From Gelatoporia subvermispora B (Eukaryota > Basidiomycota > Agaricomycetes > Polyporales > Gelatoporiaceae), in assembly GCA_000320605.2 (NCBI GenBank), contig KB445801.1, positions 342,883 through 378,156 on the forward strand: a stretch of DNA of 35,274 bases, in the 5' to 3' direction. Each line of letters starts with the position of its first letter. The first letter of the stretch is position 1. Below the pieces are notes generated by a model that was given only the letters and a program-made list of their open reading frames with translations, did no database searches and had not been told where the DNA came from. Made by a program: the position numbers and the translations under genes. Positions 1 to 12,500 of the stretch are shown in pieces.

Positions 1-138
1 GTCGCCCTCCCGATTGAGTTTGAGTACTTGGTAGATTTTGTCCTCCTTCGACGCTTCTGGAACCGAGTCTGGAAGTTTCTCCGCGAGACTTTTGATGGTT
101 TGAATTGCGAATTCGATTTGATCCAGTGTGACTGACAT
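1..138 (-). CDS. N-terminus of an unidentified protein, cut by the window edge
   Basis: A minus-strand frame opens with ATG at 138-136 and stays open for 46 codons to the left edge. The visible peptide begins MSVTLDQIEFAIQTIKSLAE and continues with charged, helix-forming residues and no signal peptide or membrane segment. It is well balanced in composition, unlike most chance frames here. I do not recognise the family, and the rest lies outside the window. Upstream sequence (139-480) has AT-rich stretches that could hold its promoter, but no clear TATA box was assigned. Confidence 0.5.
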   Translation of the reverse strand, partial: MSVTLDQIEFAIQTIKSLAEKLPDSVPEASKEDKIYQVLKLNREGD

Positions 139-1382
139 AGTGTCGACTTAGATAGTTTTTCGAATAGAAATTACTGCTATGGACTGAGAATCAAGAGAAC
201 CTCAAGGCAGAGTCGAAAGGGCACGCAGCATAAGAGTTCTCAAAAGTGCACGTGATGTCGATGGGCCAATCACAACGGGTGCCCAGTGAGCGCCAGGTGC
301 GCGTATCCGCCATTTTTGTGCAAGCACCTCGCTTCGCTGGCGTTCAGTAGCCTCGCGCCTTTGTTCACGCTCGTACTACAAAAGCATATTATTACGCTGC
401 GGCGTCGAAAATTAAGGTGAGTAAACTGTATATACCCGGTATTTACTGTATACTCGGGAGAGCGTATGTAGATAGTAAAATTAAACGGAATAAATGGTTT
501 TAAACAGTTTAGTAAAGTAAAAGGTTGGAGCCTTACTACCGGCCTTCAAGTTGTGCGACTGGTCGTCAGGTGCTGGCTGCCTAGTGTTTCGATGTGGCAG
601 TGTGCAGTCATCCCCAGCGGTGGAGAATGCTGTCAGCTGCGGCACATCGTTCGCAGGTGGCATCCACATAGACCCACCGACTCTACTGTAAAATGGCGGA
701 TGTACGATAGATCTAAGATGACATTGAGGAACCTCAGTCGATTGCCCCACATCTCCAAGTTCCAACTGTACTGCATCTCACTGTCATTTCGTTGCAAACG
801 CCGGCGCGGCCTGGGCGGAAGCGTAGCTAGACGATGGGGGTGATAAAACGGCTCAAGCACGGCTCGGGCGGCGAGAGCGCGGCCGGAAGGGGGCGAGCTC
901 AGGTGACAACATGGTGTAATGGTAGATTTTCGTATCAAGTGATCGTTCTACTCCTATCGCTCAAGCACGAAGGCTGAAGCCCAGTGAACTTCTTATCTTC
1001 TTAAAGCCATCGTCAGCGTTCATGGGTACACATTACAGTTCTCCCTCGGGCAGGACTCCCGTGAGGGCTGTAGGAAACTCACGGCTCTAGCTCCGCTCAC
1101 AAGGAGCCGCTGCTCTGCGGTCGGCTCACATCAGCCGGGTTGAGATATTCACAATGTACACTGTACATTGATCTGAGTCAGACAATCCCTACAAAAGCTG
1201 ATTACATTACTGTAGTAACGACTATTTGCGATACGGCCGATGAGGTCTAAGTGAGTACTCATCCGTTAGATGTGACTATAGTATGAGTGAGTGGTCCTGA
1301 AGTACCATTCAGCACCATAGAATGACTTTCGCGATGCAATATAGATAATTCGGTACGAACCTCCGCTGAATGACTTGAATCG
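139..1382. other. Intergenic region, no supported gene
   Basis: Several overlapping frames of about 95-105 codons exist on both strands (for example 481-765 and 633-938). They are Arg/Ser/Pro-rich, overlap one another and show no splice-consistent extension or family feature, so none is called. The only structure noted is the short palindrome at 1153-1169. Confidence 0.5.
1153..1169. repeat. Short perfect palindrome
   Basis: The sequence AATGTACA-C-TGTACATT is a perfect 8-bp inverted repeat around one base. It could be a dimeric transcription-factor site or chance. No adjacent gene start supports a regulatory role. Confidence 0.4.
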
Positions 1383-1858
1383 CTACACAATATCGGCAAC
1401 CGTCTCAGTCGAATGTGCTCCAGGCGCCTTGACAACTGTCTTCGCCCTCGGTGCTCCAGGCGCGTCGATGACTGTGTTGATCGACTGTACTCTAGGTGAT
1501 GACTGAGGCGAAGGTTGGACGTAGCTCTTATACATCTTTTTTGCGACATGTAAGATGGGGCCGCGCTGGGAGGCGACACCACCGATCACCGCCAGTGCCG
1601 TTGCGAGCAGTGCAGGCCCGTACGATCGAACGGGCACACCAAGCCAGAATTGCACCTCCAGGGATGGGGTCATCACCGCCCACATGAAAAGTATTTTGGG
1701 CGTGCTGAGCCAGATGGCGTACAACCGGAAGCCGTACGGGCCTTCTTTGACTTCTTTAAGGTACCTTTTCTGTGAATTAATCCCATGAGCGAACAGGATA
1801 AATTGCGGGGCAATGGCTACATACGACGGGAGCCAAGTTGCGAGTGTTCACATGGGGA
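1383..1858 (-). pseudogene. 3' part of a multi-pass membrane protein gene, truncated at the transposon end
   Basis: A minus-strand frame is open from a TGA at 1850-1848 down to the stop at 1383. It reads through hydrophobic segments (AIAPQFILF, AIWLSTPKILFMWAV, GPALLATALAVIGGV), then a basic, Pro/Ser-rich cytosolic-type tail containing two copies of a 13-residue repeat built on TV-x-APGA. This looks like the C-terminal third of a polytopic membrane protein. A plausible acceptor (GTATGTAG) lies at 1820-1817, so the exon may start at 1816. No upstream exon is found between here and 2865. The coding similarity stops next to the left terminal inverted repeat at 1859, and the missing 5' part plausibly lies at 18211-19224 in the same orientation. 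Family unknown. The hydrophobic core resembles a decayed copy at 20443-20540. Confidence 0.6.
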
Positions 1859-1907
1859 TACATCAGCAAAATCTACCTTCTTCTTTTCCCACTTTGGGGC
1901 AACTTTC
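1859..1907 (+). repeat. Left terminal inverted repeat
   Basis: The first 16 bases match the inverted right end perfectly. The next 33 match imperfectly, including TTTT-x-CCACTTTGGG. A second CACTTTGGG lies at 2001-2009. Confidence 0.65.
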
Positions 1908-2865
1908 AGTCTAAAAAAGCAGAGCGAAAGCGAAAGGCGTCCAGAAAATCCCAGTCCTTATCTTTTTCTCACTTTACTTACTATACGCGCGATTTCGGCG
2001 CACTTTGGGAATACCTATGCAGATGTCTTGGCCCAACTCTATGCTCACTTCTGGGCGACTTGTAGAGCTGATTGTGTGACTTTGTAAGCGGATAAATTGT
2101 CTTGCTTTCGCATTACTTTTTTGCCGCTGTTTGAAGTAGCTGAGGTGAAATCACCACATTCGTGAGTGGATGATTCTCGACTTCACATGTATCAGAAGGA
2201 GTGTCTTGATAAAAGCCCCAAGCTCAAGGAAGCCCAGAATGTTGATCCAAAGCGACATGCAGTTCCCGCAATCGGTTCCAAAAGAGGTAGAAGTAATCAA
2301 AGTTTGCGCTTAAATTGAAAGTAGTCCAGCTACATATGAAGTAAGCTATAGTCCGGGTTACAGCCAAAAAAAAGAAGAAATATAGACAGATATAGCTATC
2401 ACTAGAAGATATATCAGGATTAAGGAGTCAATGCCAAAGAGAGATTAAAAGTCGTGGTAAAAGTGCATGAAGTAGAAGGCAAAGCGCGCCATAGGAAGGC
2501 CAAAGACAGAAAGCAGGGAGCGTAGATCAGAAGAATTATGCTGAGACAGAAGTGAGTGAAAAGAGGAAAAATAGCGGACAAAGGATCTTGGAAGATATCG
2601 ATCAATCACGCCTTCCAGAGGCTGGCAGCTGCGGCTTGATCACGAAACAGAATGCGGCGATGAGAATGACGTAGATGAAGTGATGGCGATGCGGTTGATA
2701 AATGAGGTAGAGGAGGCAAGATGACGGTTGAATGAGCGGGGGCATGGCAGCATGCAGAATTCGACCCAGGAGAAAACCTGGGCCCATCATAGGGCTGGGT
2801 CGCCACACTAGACTGGATTGTTCAGTTGACGACACATATAGCACACAAATCGAGGACTTGCCACA
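1908..2865. other. Left subterminal region of the transposon, no gene
   Basis: This stretch is non-coding as far as I can see. It carries CACTTTGGG at 2001-2009 and AGAAAATCCCAGTCC at 1943-1957. The latter recurs in the hairpin at 32.57 kb. Two overlapping hydrophobic frames at 2602-2844 are treated as chance, because they sit just downstream of the stop of the accessory gene and have no exon context. Confidence 0.45.
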
Positions 2866-5800
2866 CTACATCGTCAGATTTGGGACGATGATGATCTTCT
2901 TCCTCGCTCGTTTGGGCTGACTTTCCGGTGCAGTTGCGGGACCCGTGCTCTGGCTAGAACCCTGGTTGATTCTTCGGTACTTCGAACCGTAGGTCATTCC
3001 CAACTTCATAACCTCATCCCACTGAGCGTTAGTCATCTCTTTGGTCGCCTCTGCGTAGTCATCAACATCATCGCCATAGTTGTCGCGGCTGAAGTATAGA
3101 TCCTCCTTGCTGGACTGCGGGTCGTCGCCAAGTCAGAAGACTGTCGGTCTGACACTGGAATTCTTCTTCTTCTTTGTCTTCTTCTTAGAGCCGTCAGGCT
3201 GATCCTCGGCAAAGGCCACTCGTCCACTTGCATATGCTTCTAGCGCACGCTCGACCTACAGTGATTCGGCAGTGGGTACCTCAGAACCTGCAGTTGAGTT
3301 TGCAACGTACCGAAGCTGCAGCGAGCGCAAGGCCGCCAACTGGCCTAAGCTCCTTGCCGTCTTCATCATGAAGAAGGTGTATGTCTTCATCAGCGCCATC
3401 TACCTTATCGAAGTGCACACCAAAACACGCCAAGACTAAGCTGCTACAAAACGCGCCAGCTGCCGCCTAGAAGTGGGTGCTGGAGTCAACACTAATTGAG
3501 AAAAGGGGGCATGCAGACGTGTACTCACCGCAATCCCGTCGATGTGGGTGAAGGCCCTGTAGATGAACTGATCTTCGTCCAACTGGTCATGTGCATAGCG
3601 CTGGCGCTTCTCCATGGTGTCGAACCTGGCTGCGTTGCTCGGATGATCGAAAAACGCATTCAAGGCGATGACGGCTGTGCCTGACATATGGTTCTTGTAC
3701 TGATTGAAGTGCTGTCTACACTGTGGATGCTTGTCAGCACTGTTAAAATTAATGATGGATTTAACTCACGTATTCTACCACAGGGGTCCTCACAGAGAAC
3801 GGAGGACCACTGCCATCGCCTGCATGTCTGTTGCCGAACAAGAAGTAGTAGATAGACTCTATGGCATCGCGGGATTCCTCAGGAGTTATGTCAAAGGGAT
3901 TCTTGCGTGACGTGGCCCATTTATTGTAGGTAGCACCAAACGTCGGCCATTCGTCTTGTATCTTGGACGGAAGGTCTTCGAGCTTAGCTTTAGGATGCTT
4001 ATCCTTCTCTGAGACGTCCTCCGAGGACCGAGGCGCAGCACCCGCCTGCTCCGCGGTAGCCTTCTTCTTCTTCGGCTTCTTCTTGGTCTTCACTTCCTCA
4101 CCGTCTGACGATGGCAAGTTAGTCTTCACGCCTACCATGTTCTGTGAGCTCGTCAATTAGTTATCAGCGACTATGATAAACTTAGATTGTTACCAAGCTT
4201 GTCTTGCGATGCTCTACCGCCCTTAACGGACTGGCCATAGCGGCGTGTCGTTCAACCTCTTCATCGCTATCAAATAGGCGAGAAGGGTGGCCATCACGGG
4301 GGCCGGAAGAGTCACCACCACGAGGACCAGAAGGATCGTCACGACTGGATTTACTGACTCGGATGGGAGTCGGCGACGGCATGAGGACTGCAGGCGCTGT
4401 AGCCTTGCCCTTCCTTGGAGCCGGAACTGGGGTGTCAGGAATAATTATAGGAATTGGACGGCGAGAACCCTGGAACCGAGGGGAATCAAATCCAAAGAGG
4501 GACTGCCTTCTGTCAGCCCTAGACCTAACAGTACTAGGGAGATTTGCACTGATCATGACCTGGCTTGTCGCATCTCTCGGGGTCATCGTAAGGGGCCAGG
4601 AATTCTTGTCGGCTCTCAACCTCTTGTGCTTATCCGCATAGCCATCGTCGTAATCGGAGTCATTGCTGGGTGAGGTGCGCTTCTTTGAGCCACTGGACAT
4701 TGACGTATTGTCGTTATTGCTATCGAAAACATCTGACATTGGCGAAGGCTTGGACCGCTTAGAAGTCCTCGGGGGATCGTCGATCATGGCATCTGAACTG
4801 CGCTTTGACACCTGATTAAAATAAAGCTCCGGTGGTTAGTTCAGTATGTCGGTTGACTAGTGAGGTATAGTACCTTCCCTCGACCTCCACTACTACTCAA
4901 CAAGACTGCAGGAGTCGCCTCTCGTGTTTCCGTGATATATCGGGTGGCTGGATGGTTAGCCGGGTCCGAGCCCCTTTTGTCCCCGCGTGATCGGCCTCCA
5001 GGAAGTAAACGTCGTGGCTGAGCGTGAGCAGTCACCGACTTGTCAACAACCTCTTCCGCCTCTTCCTCCTCTGCAGGCTCCTCTTCGTCCTCTTCGTCAT
5101 CTTCCCCCTCTTCCCCCTCTTCCTCCTCGTCCTCATCCTCATCCTCGTCGTGGTTGTCGTGGTTGTTGACTTCTGCTGCTGCTGGCACAATCCTCCCACC
5201 GTGTGTGTGTCCTCCTCCGCGTTCTTCGCGTCCTCCGCGTCCTTGCCCTCCTCCACGTCCTCGCCCTCCTCTGTGTCCTCTCTTGGCTCCGGCTACGGTT
5301 CCACTGCTCGTGTCTTGGTTGGCGCCATCATTTTCGGCAGCGGATATCTCCCTATCCTCGCTCATGGCTGCCTCCTGTGAAATCTCCGTGTTGTCCTGTT
5401 CGACTCGGCCACCTCTACCTCCACGTCCGGTATTTCCAGCCCTGCGTTCTCTTCCCCTTCCTCTACAAGCTGCTGACTCAGTCGCCTTGTGAGAAGTTGC
5501 TGATGAAGAACGATTGGACGATGTTGATATTCTGCTGGTTTTGCTGCCCCACTGCGCGCTGCTGACATCATCGACGAACTTGCTGTTGTAGGATGGGGAG
5601 GGGACTCTGGACCAGAGTTCTTCGCTGTGGAGGGCATCCCAGAAGTATAGTACGGAGGCGCAGAGGGGTAGAATTTCCACGGACATGGTGAGTCAATGAC
5701 CGTAGACGCAGATGGACTAGAATAAAAGCACTTACAAGCCCCGATTAGCAGTCCCCTTGTTCTTGCCACGCGTCTTCGATGCACGAGGCGTCTCTCTCTC

Positions 5801-6359
5801 CATCTCATCAGTCTCACTCTCAGACTCCACAACACATCCAGTCTTTCGACGTGTGCGCAAGGTCTCGATGTCGTCTCTGGCGGATGCCTTCTTCTTGCTG
5901 GTTTTCTTCTTGACTGACTCCGTCTCAGAGGCGCCATCCATGCTAACCTCATCAGGCTCTACTTGGGAACTAGCTTCGGCCCGGGCGTTGTTGTTGTTGG
6001 TGGGCCCTGGATCCTCTGCAGTTTGTACTGGTTCCCTTGACTCTGAGACCGAACCACTGTGAGCATAAACAAGCAACCACCAGAATGCACTCACAATGAC
6101 TAGAACCTTTCTTCTTGGCACGCGGCCGTCGAATCTCTGTGGCCCTACGCTTCTCCGCCTCTTCCTCCTCCAGCATATCATCCTCAAATCGCGCCACCTT
6201 CTTAGTCCTGGTCTTCTTCTCATTGGCGTCGCGTGCGCGCTGTGCTTGTTTTGCCAGCTTTTCTTCTTTCCTTGCAGCAGCCTCTGCAAGCTCGTCCGGG
6301 TCGCCCATGGCCCGAAGGCCAGGATGTTTTGTGGCGTTGCTATTGCGAGTAGTGACCAT
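2866..6359 (-). CDS. Large transposon-borne accessory protein with RGG and acidic tracts (nine-exon model)
   Basis: Start ATG is 6359-6357 and stop TAG 2868-2866. Model exons: 6359-~6101, ~6042-5736, 5624-4874, 4811-4194, 4141-3770, 3720-3529, 3466-3311, 3255-3154 and 3114-2866, about 1,001 codons. The basic N-terminus starts MVTTRNSNATKHPGLRA, followed by a Lys/Arg/Glu-rich helical stretch. Residues ~220-310 hold RG/RGG clusters. Residues ~320-360 are almost pure Asp/Glu. The Ser-rich middle contains KKKPKKKK. The C-terminal 300 residues look folded (DEWPTFGATYNKWATSRKNP; GGLALAAASVERALEAYASG; FSRDNYG). I know similar C-termini only from uncharacterised agaricomycete proteins found near transposons. 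Most junctions are in phase with good consensus. The first junction is uncertain. The penultimate intron (3153-3115, 39 nt, GTCAGA...CCGCAG) is needed to remove an in-frame TGA at 3135-3133, so that point could instead be a nonsense mutation. Nuclear, nucleic-acid-binding role is inference from composition. Confidence 0.7.
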
Positions 6360-6595
6360 GGTGGAGTCGGGGGCGATACGTGTGCGGTGAGTATGTTGTT
6401 GGTTTGAGTTTGGGCGCCCAAAGCGGAAGGCGGGCTTGTCCACGATTGGAACACTTCAACGGCACCGGAGATTATCTCGGAGGCCACGCAATGCTGATCC
6501 TGCGGACCGCATTCGTTTGCCTCACCTTCCATGTAGACTACGACGTACCCCTTCTCCCCAATCTTTATTGTAAATGGTCTATCCTTTTATCCGAT
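6360..6595. promoter_or_regulatory. Shared divergent promoter of accessory gene and transposase
   Basis: Only 236 bp separate the two divergent start codons (6359 minus, 6596 plus). An AT-rich stretch lies at 6560-6590, just upstream of the transposase ATG. A bidirectional promoter is the simplest reading. No single TATA box is convincing on the minus side. Confidence 0.5.
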
Positions 6596-9500
6596 ATGCC
6601 ACGACATCGACGTCGCGTAAAGAAACTGCCTCGATACCAATGCCCATTCGCTCCGATCTGTACTAAGAAGTGCATCTCAAGCTCGGGGATGAGGCATCAT
6701 ATCGAGTATTGCCATGCAGACGAGCCACCTCGACCGATCATACGCGATCGCTCATCAGGTCGCAATCTGCGGTTACTACAGCCCACAGGCAGCGACCGAG
6801 GTGTGTGTGTGTTGTTATCACTGCTCAGGCTGATGACGATGTGATTATCACAGAGCCCACATCTCAGCAAGCCTCGTCTGATTCATCACCTGCAACGGAG
6901 CCCTACGGCGACCTCGACATGCTTAATCACACCTGGTCAGATGAAAATGATATGCAACCAGAGGGCGATGAGCAACCATCCGACCCAGAGCTTCTGGAGC
7001 AGGCGGAAGTCATGGACGCAGCACTGAACTCACTGCACTCGGACGAAGAGGAGGTTGATGATGATCTTGAAGAGATCACTAATCCCTACGAAAACTACTT
7101 CTTATCAGATACATTTGACGATGAGTTTGCGTGGCAGATTGTTGAGGCCGCAAGTACTCCAAGGCCCAATAAATCTCCTTTCAGGCACGCACCTGGCAGA
7201 GACATGGACCAAGACGATTCCAGCGATGCCTTCGCAGGCATGCCTGATCTCGTGGATGACAATTCAGATGATGAGGATGAAGAAAGGCAAGAAGACTATG
7301 GTGATCAGATCGATAACGACAATTACGAAGAAGAGCACATGGATGAGAATCTTGTACAAAGTACGTTAGTAGCATATGCCGGCTGCAAAAGGTCGCCAAA
7401 GCTAATAAAGTCAGATCTCAAAGTCGTTCAAGCAGCAAAAGCAGCAGCGGAAGCTGCGCAAGCTGCAGAAGCTGCGGCAGAAGCACAAGCACAAGCAGCG
7501 CAAGCAGCGCAAGAAGCGCAAGCGGCGCAAGTTCAGGATGCACGCGAAGATGAGGAAGAATATGAAGAAGACGACGAAGGATATGTTCGCGAACTACATC
7601 ATAGGCTAAATGGTTCGTGATGCACGTTCGAGAGCTGATCATTGTATCTTACAAGGCTCAACAGCACGACCCTGTGATAGCACCGGAGCGTTCCTCCCAA
7701 AAGGAACCTTACCTCCACCTCGACCACCACCTAATCCCAATTCATATCATCCGTTCACCGACCGAGTACATTTCGAGACCGCCGACTTCATATACTCCAA
7801 AAACCAGATGTCAGCCAGCGATATCGACTTCCTCTCACTTCTCTGGGCATCAACGCTAGCCAAACACAACGGCACTCCTCCTCTCCAGGGACACAAGTCC
7901 TTGTACGACATGATCGACTCGATACCCTTGGGCGACGTGCCCTGGGAGCCGCTTACTCTCCACTACACCGATATCATTGATTCAGAAGAAGCACCACCTG
8001 CGTGGAAACTAGCTGACTATGATGTTTGGTACCGAGATCCACGCGCCGTGATTCAGCACATATTGGCCAATCCGGACTTTAAAGAAGAAATTGACTATAC
8101 GCCGATCCGAGATCACGTGCCACAGAAGGATGGTGGCGGCTTGCGCCGCAAAGACTTCATGTCAGGAGACTGGGCATGGGCACAAGCAGCAAGTATCTTA
8201 TATTTGCCTTTCTTTCTTTTTCTAAAAACACTAATAATTCCTTCCAGACTCAGATTGCCGCCGACCCCGAGACTCATGGTTCGATGTTTGTGCCGATTAT
8301 CCTCGGCAGCGACAAGACCACGGTTTCTGTGGCGACAGGACACAATGAATATCACCCATTGTATCTATCAATCGGTAACATCCATAACAATGTTCGACGC
8401 GCTCGTCGGAATGCAGTTGTGGTTATTGGGTTCTTCGCAATTCCGAAAAGTAAAGTAAAATTCGCTACTTTTGCTGCTTTGTTCTGAATCCAGTCCCAGT
8501 GGATAAGAGATATGAGAAAGACCCGGACTTCCGCACTTTCCGGAGACAGTTAGTGCATACGACACTGTCGAATATCTTTGCAAAACTGGAGCCGAATTTC
8601 ACGAAGTGGGAGGTAGTTCGATGTGCGGATGGACATTTTCGTCGCGCAATATATGGTATTGGCCCATATATTGCAGATTATCCTGAACAGGCCCTGCTGG
8701 CGTGTATCGTACAAGGATGGTGTCCCAAGTAAGTGAGGTGTGAGCGAAATTTCGACGGGACACAGTGCAATGAATTGCATTGTGTAGATGCACCGGGTGT
8801 TCGCCCAATTATGACAAAGATCCACTCCGCCGCTGCAGAGAGTACACGGAGTATCTCATCGCACATTTGTCCAGTGGCGATCTCTGGAACGGCTACGGCA
8901 TTGTGGCGAAAATTGTGGTAAGCTGCTGATTGCCTTTGTTTAATCCACCTTTTCCCGTTCCCATTCGTTTCGTTTCTCTACCATATCTTTGTTTTTTCTT
9001 TGTTCCCCATCCCGTTCCTGTGTATTACATCTCGTTCCGTTCTGTTCCGTCCATTCTCTCCCAGAATCCCATCTTCGGCGACAAACTACTCGCAAAACGG
9101 ACGCCCACAAGCACATACACTCATAGCACTGAGACACACCTCCGGTCGTGTATTCCGCACGTCACCTGCACGTCACCCGCACAAGCACAATGAAGGAGCA
9201 CATGTCTCAACTTCGTGATGTGATGGGGTCGCCTCTCACTGAAGGCGCCTATCCTTCGACGATTGTGATCACATCCCAATGATTGTCGACTGGCACAGGG
9301 CCCATGTGCACATGTGTGTCACATTGGGACCTCCAGCTGAAGGCTCAATTTATTTGATTTCATTCAAGTACAATGACTCCGAGCGCAAGACAGTGCGTGA
9401 CACTCCCGTAAAGTCGAAGCGCTCACAAATGTCTTACCCCTCGTGTTGGTTATATAGCACCAGAAACACGTTCTATCGGTGTTCCACACACTTGGCGATT

Positions 9501-12500
9501 TAGCTTGGGCATACGGTGGATGTATTGGCACTTGAGCCCGCCAGCCGCCTCTCGATGTCCGCCCCTCATGTGAGCGCCAAATCGGGAAGTCAACTCTGAC
9601 CGCCTCTGCCGCCGCCGCCATCGCTGCCTCTCTTGCCTCACGCCCCAAATCAACATCAAAATGCAGCAGGCCGCTCGTAGTACGTCTCTATTCGCTGCCG
9701 TGCACTCTCAGGATGCTCAGGACAGCCCAGCTTGGCGAAATCGACTTGGTGAGCTCATTGAGCAGCGCGGATGGAAGGCCAATTGGTCGATCATCACTGT
9801 GCCGGGTGCGGACGGTGCACATGTGGATGTACTTGCCATGATTTACGGTAAGCTGATCAACCTAGGCAACTGGATCGGTCCTGAATGTCTGCAGTTCACG
9901 GCATCAAGTACGCGTACCAGACCGACGGCACCAACACGATGCGCGGGCGTGTCGAGGAGCGAGCCGCGAAGCAAGCTTACAATCACATTGTGCAGGGATT
10001 GGGAGCTTTGTAGAAGGTGCGGGAATTGGGATGATCCAACAGATCTGCGATAGAGGTTGGAAGATCAAGTCGATCGTTGACGGCTACGTATTTCATCATT
10101 CTGGATGTCGTCTCCCCCTCCCCTTCCTCCCCCCTTCCTCTCCCCTCGTGTTTCTGTCTCATGTCAATATCCACCTCCATAACCATTATGACCTTGATAT
10201 TCCATTTGCTGCTTGCGCCACCCCGTCTGTCTCCGCATTCTCGCGCACAACATTGCTGGCCACGGACATTCAAGATGCAAGACAACCTGCACATCTCGAC
10301 GTTTCGATGCGCACATAGCTGCAGAAGAGTGGGAACATGTATGTGACCCTCCAAGCGTGTGCGCCGGCGAGGATTGCCAGGTTTTGCTGGCGTAAACCTC
10401 ATCTCCCACTCGCTCTCTGGCTCGAGTCGCTCGTCCCCCCCCTCGCCAGACCGGGCCAACGTCCAAGACTACCCGGAACGTGAAGATAGTTGTACAAGGC
10501 ACCTCTTGCATCGGCAACCCGGTGCACCTGCCGTTCGCGCTGCGCCACGGCCAAAAGGTCGTCAACAGGACCGACAGTGAGTCGCCCCAGTCACGATTTC
10601 AGCCCAACCTCATGATCGTTGAGGTGAGCTTATGGTCGGCCCTCACTGAATCGACGTGGTACCTCAGAGGACCATGGATTCCTCTCTGTCTGGCTCTTAC
10701 TGGCACCCCTGGCTCGGTGACGAGTTGCTACCCAAAACAACGTGTTTGATGCCTTCTTAGGCCGAAGGTCACCGGTCAGTATAAATGTGAGCTACATCGA
10801 GGTGTTCTGCGCTAACGTCGGCGGACAGGGTGAGGCGTTTAAGACTGGCTCGGTCCGAAAAGGTCTAGGCTTGCGCAGATCTCGAGATCACCACTGGCTA
10901 ACAGGTAAGTGGATCCTTTCAGCCTCAGTGTCTGCAAGGCTGAGGCCAGCATTGTCAGTATCATCGACAGCAATGCGGGCTAGACCATGAAGATCGAGAG
11001 CAACGTCCTCCGGGACGGCCAGCGCGTCAGGACCAATCTCGCCGCCCCGTACCTGCAGCACAACAGGCAGCCCCATAGTTCCACCATCCCCCTTGCAAGC
11101 GGTGACTATGCAATGGCCGAAGCTGACTCCCCTGCCTCCCAGTCTCCTACTCCTACTCCGTGGTGTCGAGTGACTTCGAGCTCAATCACGTCATTCCTGA
11201 CTTCTCCAACTGCGCGTCCCGCCTGGGTACCATCACCCATGCAATGTGGTCGAGCGCTGACCGTGCTGCCGCCAGACACAATGTCGAGATCATCATTATT
11301 TGTTGCTCAGGGACGCCCTGACTGCATCAATGCGTAGGTATCTCCTGAAACTGGAGCGGGTTCGTGCTGATGTGTTTTGTTAGTGACGACGGTACATCTG
11401 CCGGACTGGTTCTCTCAGGTGACAAGCCGAATGTCCATCGGCAAGGTCAGTCACTTCGGCATGCGCGGCAGTAACTGCGCACCGCATTGGCTGCTTGCTT
11501 GAGATCGTCAACATCAAGGTTGAGGTATGTATCCTAGTCTCTTCCTTATAGAAATCCGCTCATAGCATTACCAGAGTGACTGATATGTCTACGCTCATAA
11601 ACTGGTGCTCTCTGTATTCAGTCATTGTGCACTATTGTTGGAGATGGCCAAGCTCTGAGAAAGTACAGACTCCCATAGCCTTCGCCGTCGTTACTGGGTA
11701 ACAGGTAAGTGTAACTAGTTCTCTTCATGTAGATGGGGGTCTCAGGCGGTATACCAAGCGAGTCAGCTTCCTCCAAGGCCGCGGTGTGGGCACATTGTTG
11801 CGCACTGCAGCACAATGGCCAGCCTCAAGGCCTTGCCATCCTCTTGTGGACGGCGGCTGCGCAATAATAAAATTTGGTTATGCCACCTTCCAGTCTTCTG
11901 CAGGCTGTCACCAACGAGCCCTGCTCTGTCTCGGTACGTGTTCGCCTTATCTATGTCCGCTCATGCCTCTCTTACTTCGCCTTCCTTCCGGAACCCATTG
12001 CCCATTGATAGTTGTTGAGCACTGTGCGAGGGGTATGTCAAGACCATTCTCCTGCAGGGACATCCCCGCATCCTTGTGTGAGTACCTATTGATCTAGAGG
12101 GTCAAGATGCATTCTGACATGCTCTATCAGCTGCGATGTCACGTGTGTCATGGTGGTTCTCTCACTCTTCTGATTGATTTTCGAACAGCTAGCCCCATAG
12201 GTCAGCTACCACAGGTTCTTCCGTCCGCTCGCTGCCCGCCGCTTGCCCTGCATTCTGCTGCGAGATCGTAGTTCATGCAACGTGGACCATCTCGGTAATA
12301 CGGTCTTTTGTGCTCCCATAGTTCCCTCGGTGAATATATTGATCTCACAACCCTTCGGATTCATCTAGTGATGCTAACCTTGACCTCTATTCTCAGTCCT
12401 GTGGACCTATTGCCAACGCCGGCACCAACGTTATCGCTTTTCACAGTCCCCTGGACCTTCAATCAGTGCCGACACCGACATTATTGCTGGTACGATCTCG

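Noticed and set aside
5024..5565. Long plus-strand Ser/Pro/Leu-rich frames
   Set aside because: They are complements of the Asp/Glu- and RGG-coding exon of the minus-strand accessory gene, whose exons join in phase.
6096..6844. Plus-strand frames of 91-154 codons
   Set aside because: They overlap exon 1 of the accessory gene or run through exon 1 of the transposase into its intron.
7418..7642. Leu-rich minus-strand frame
   Set aside because: It is the complement of the Ala/Gln codon repeat in the transposase.
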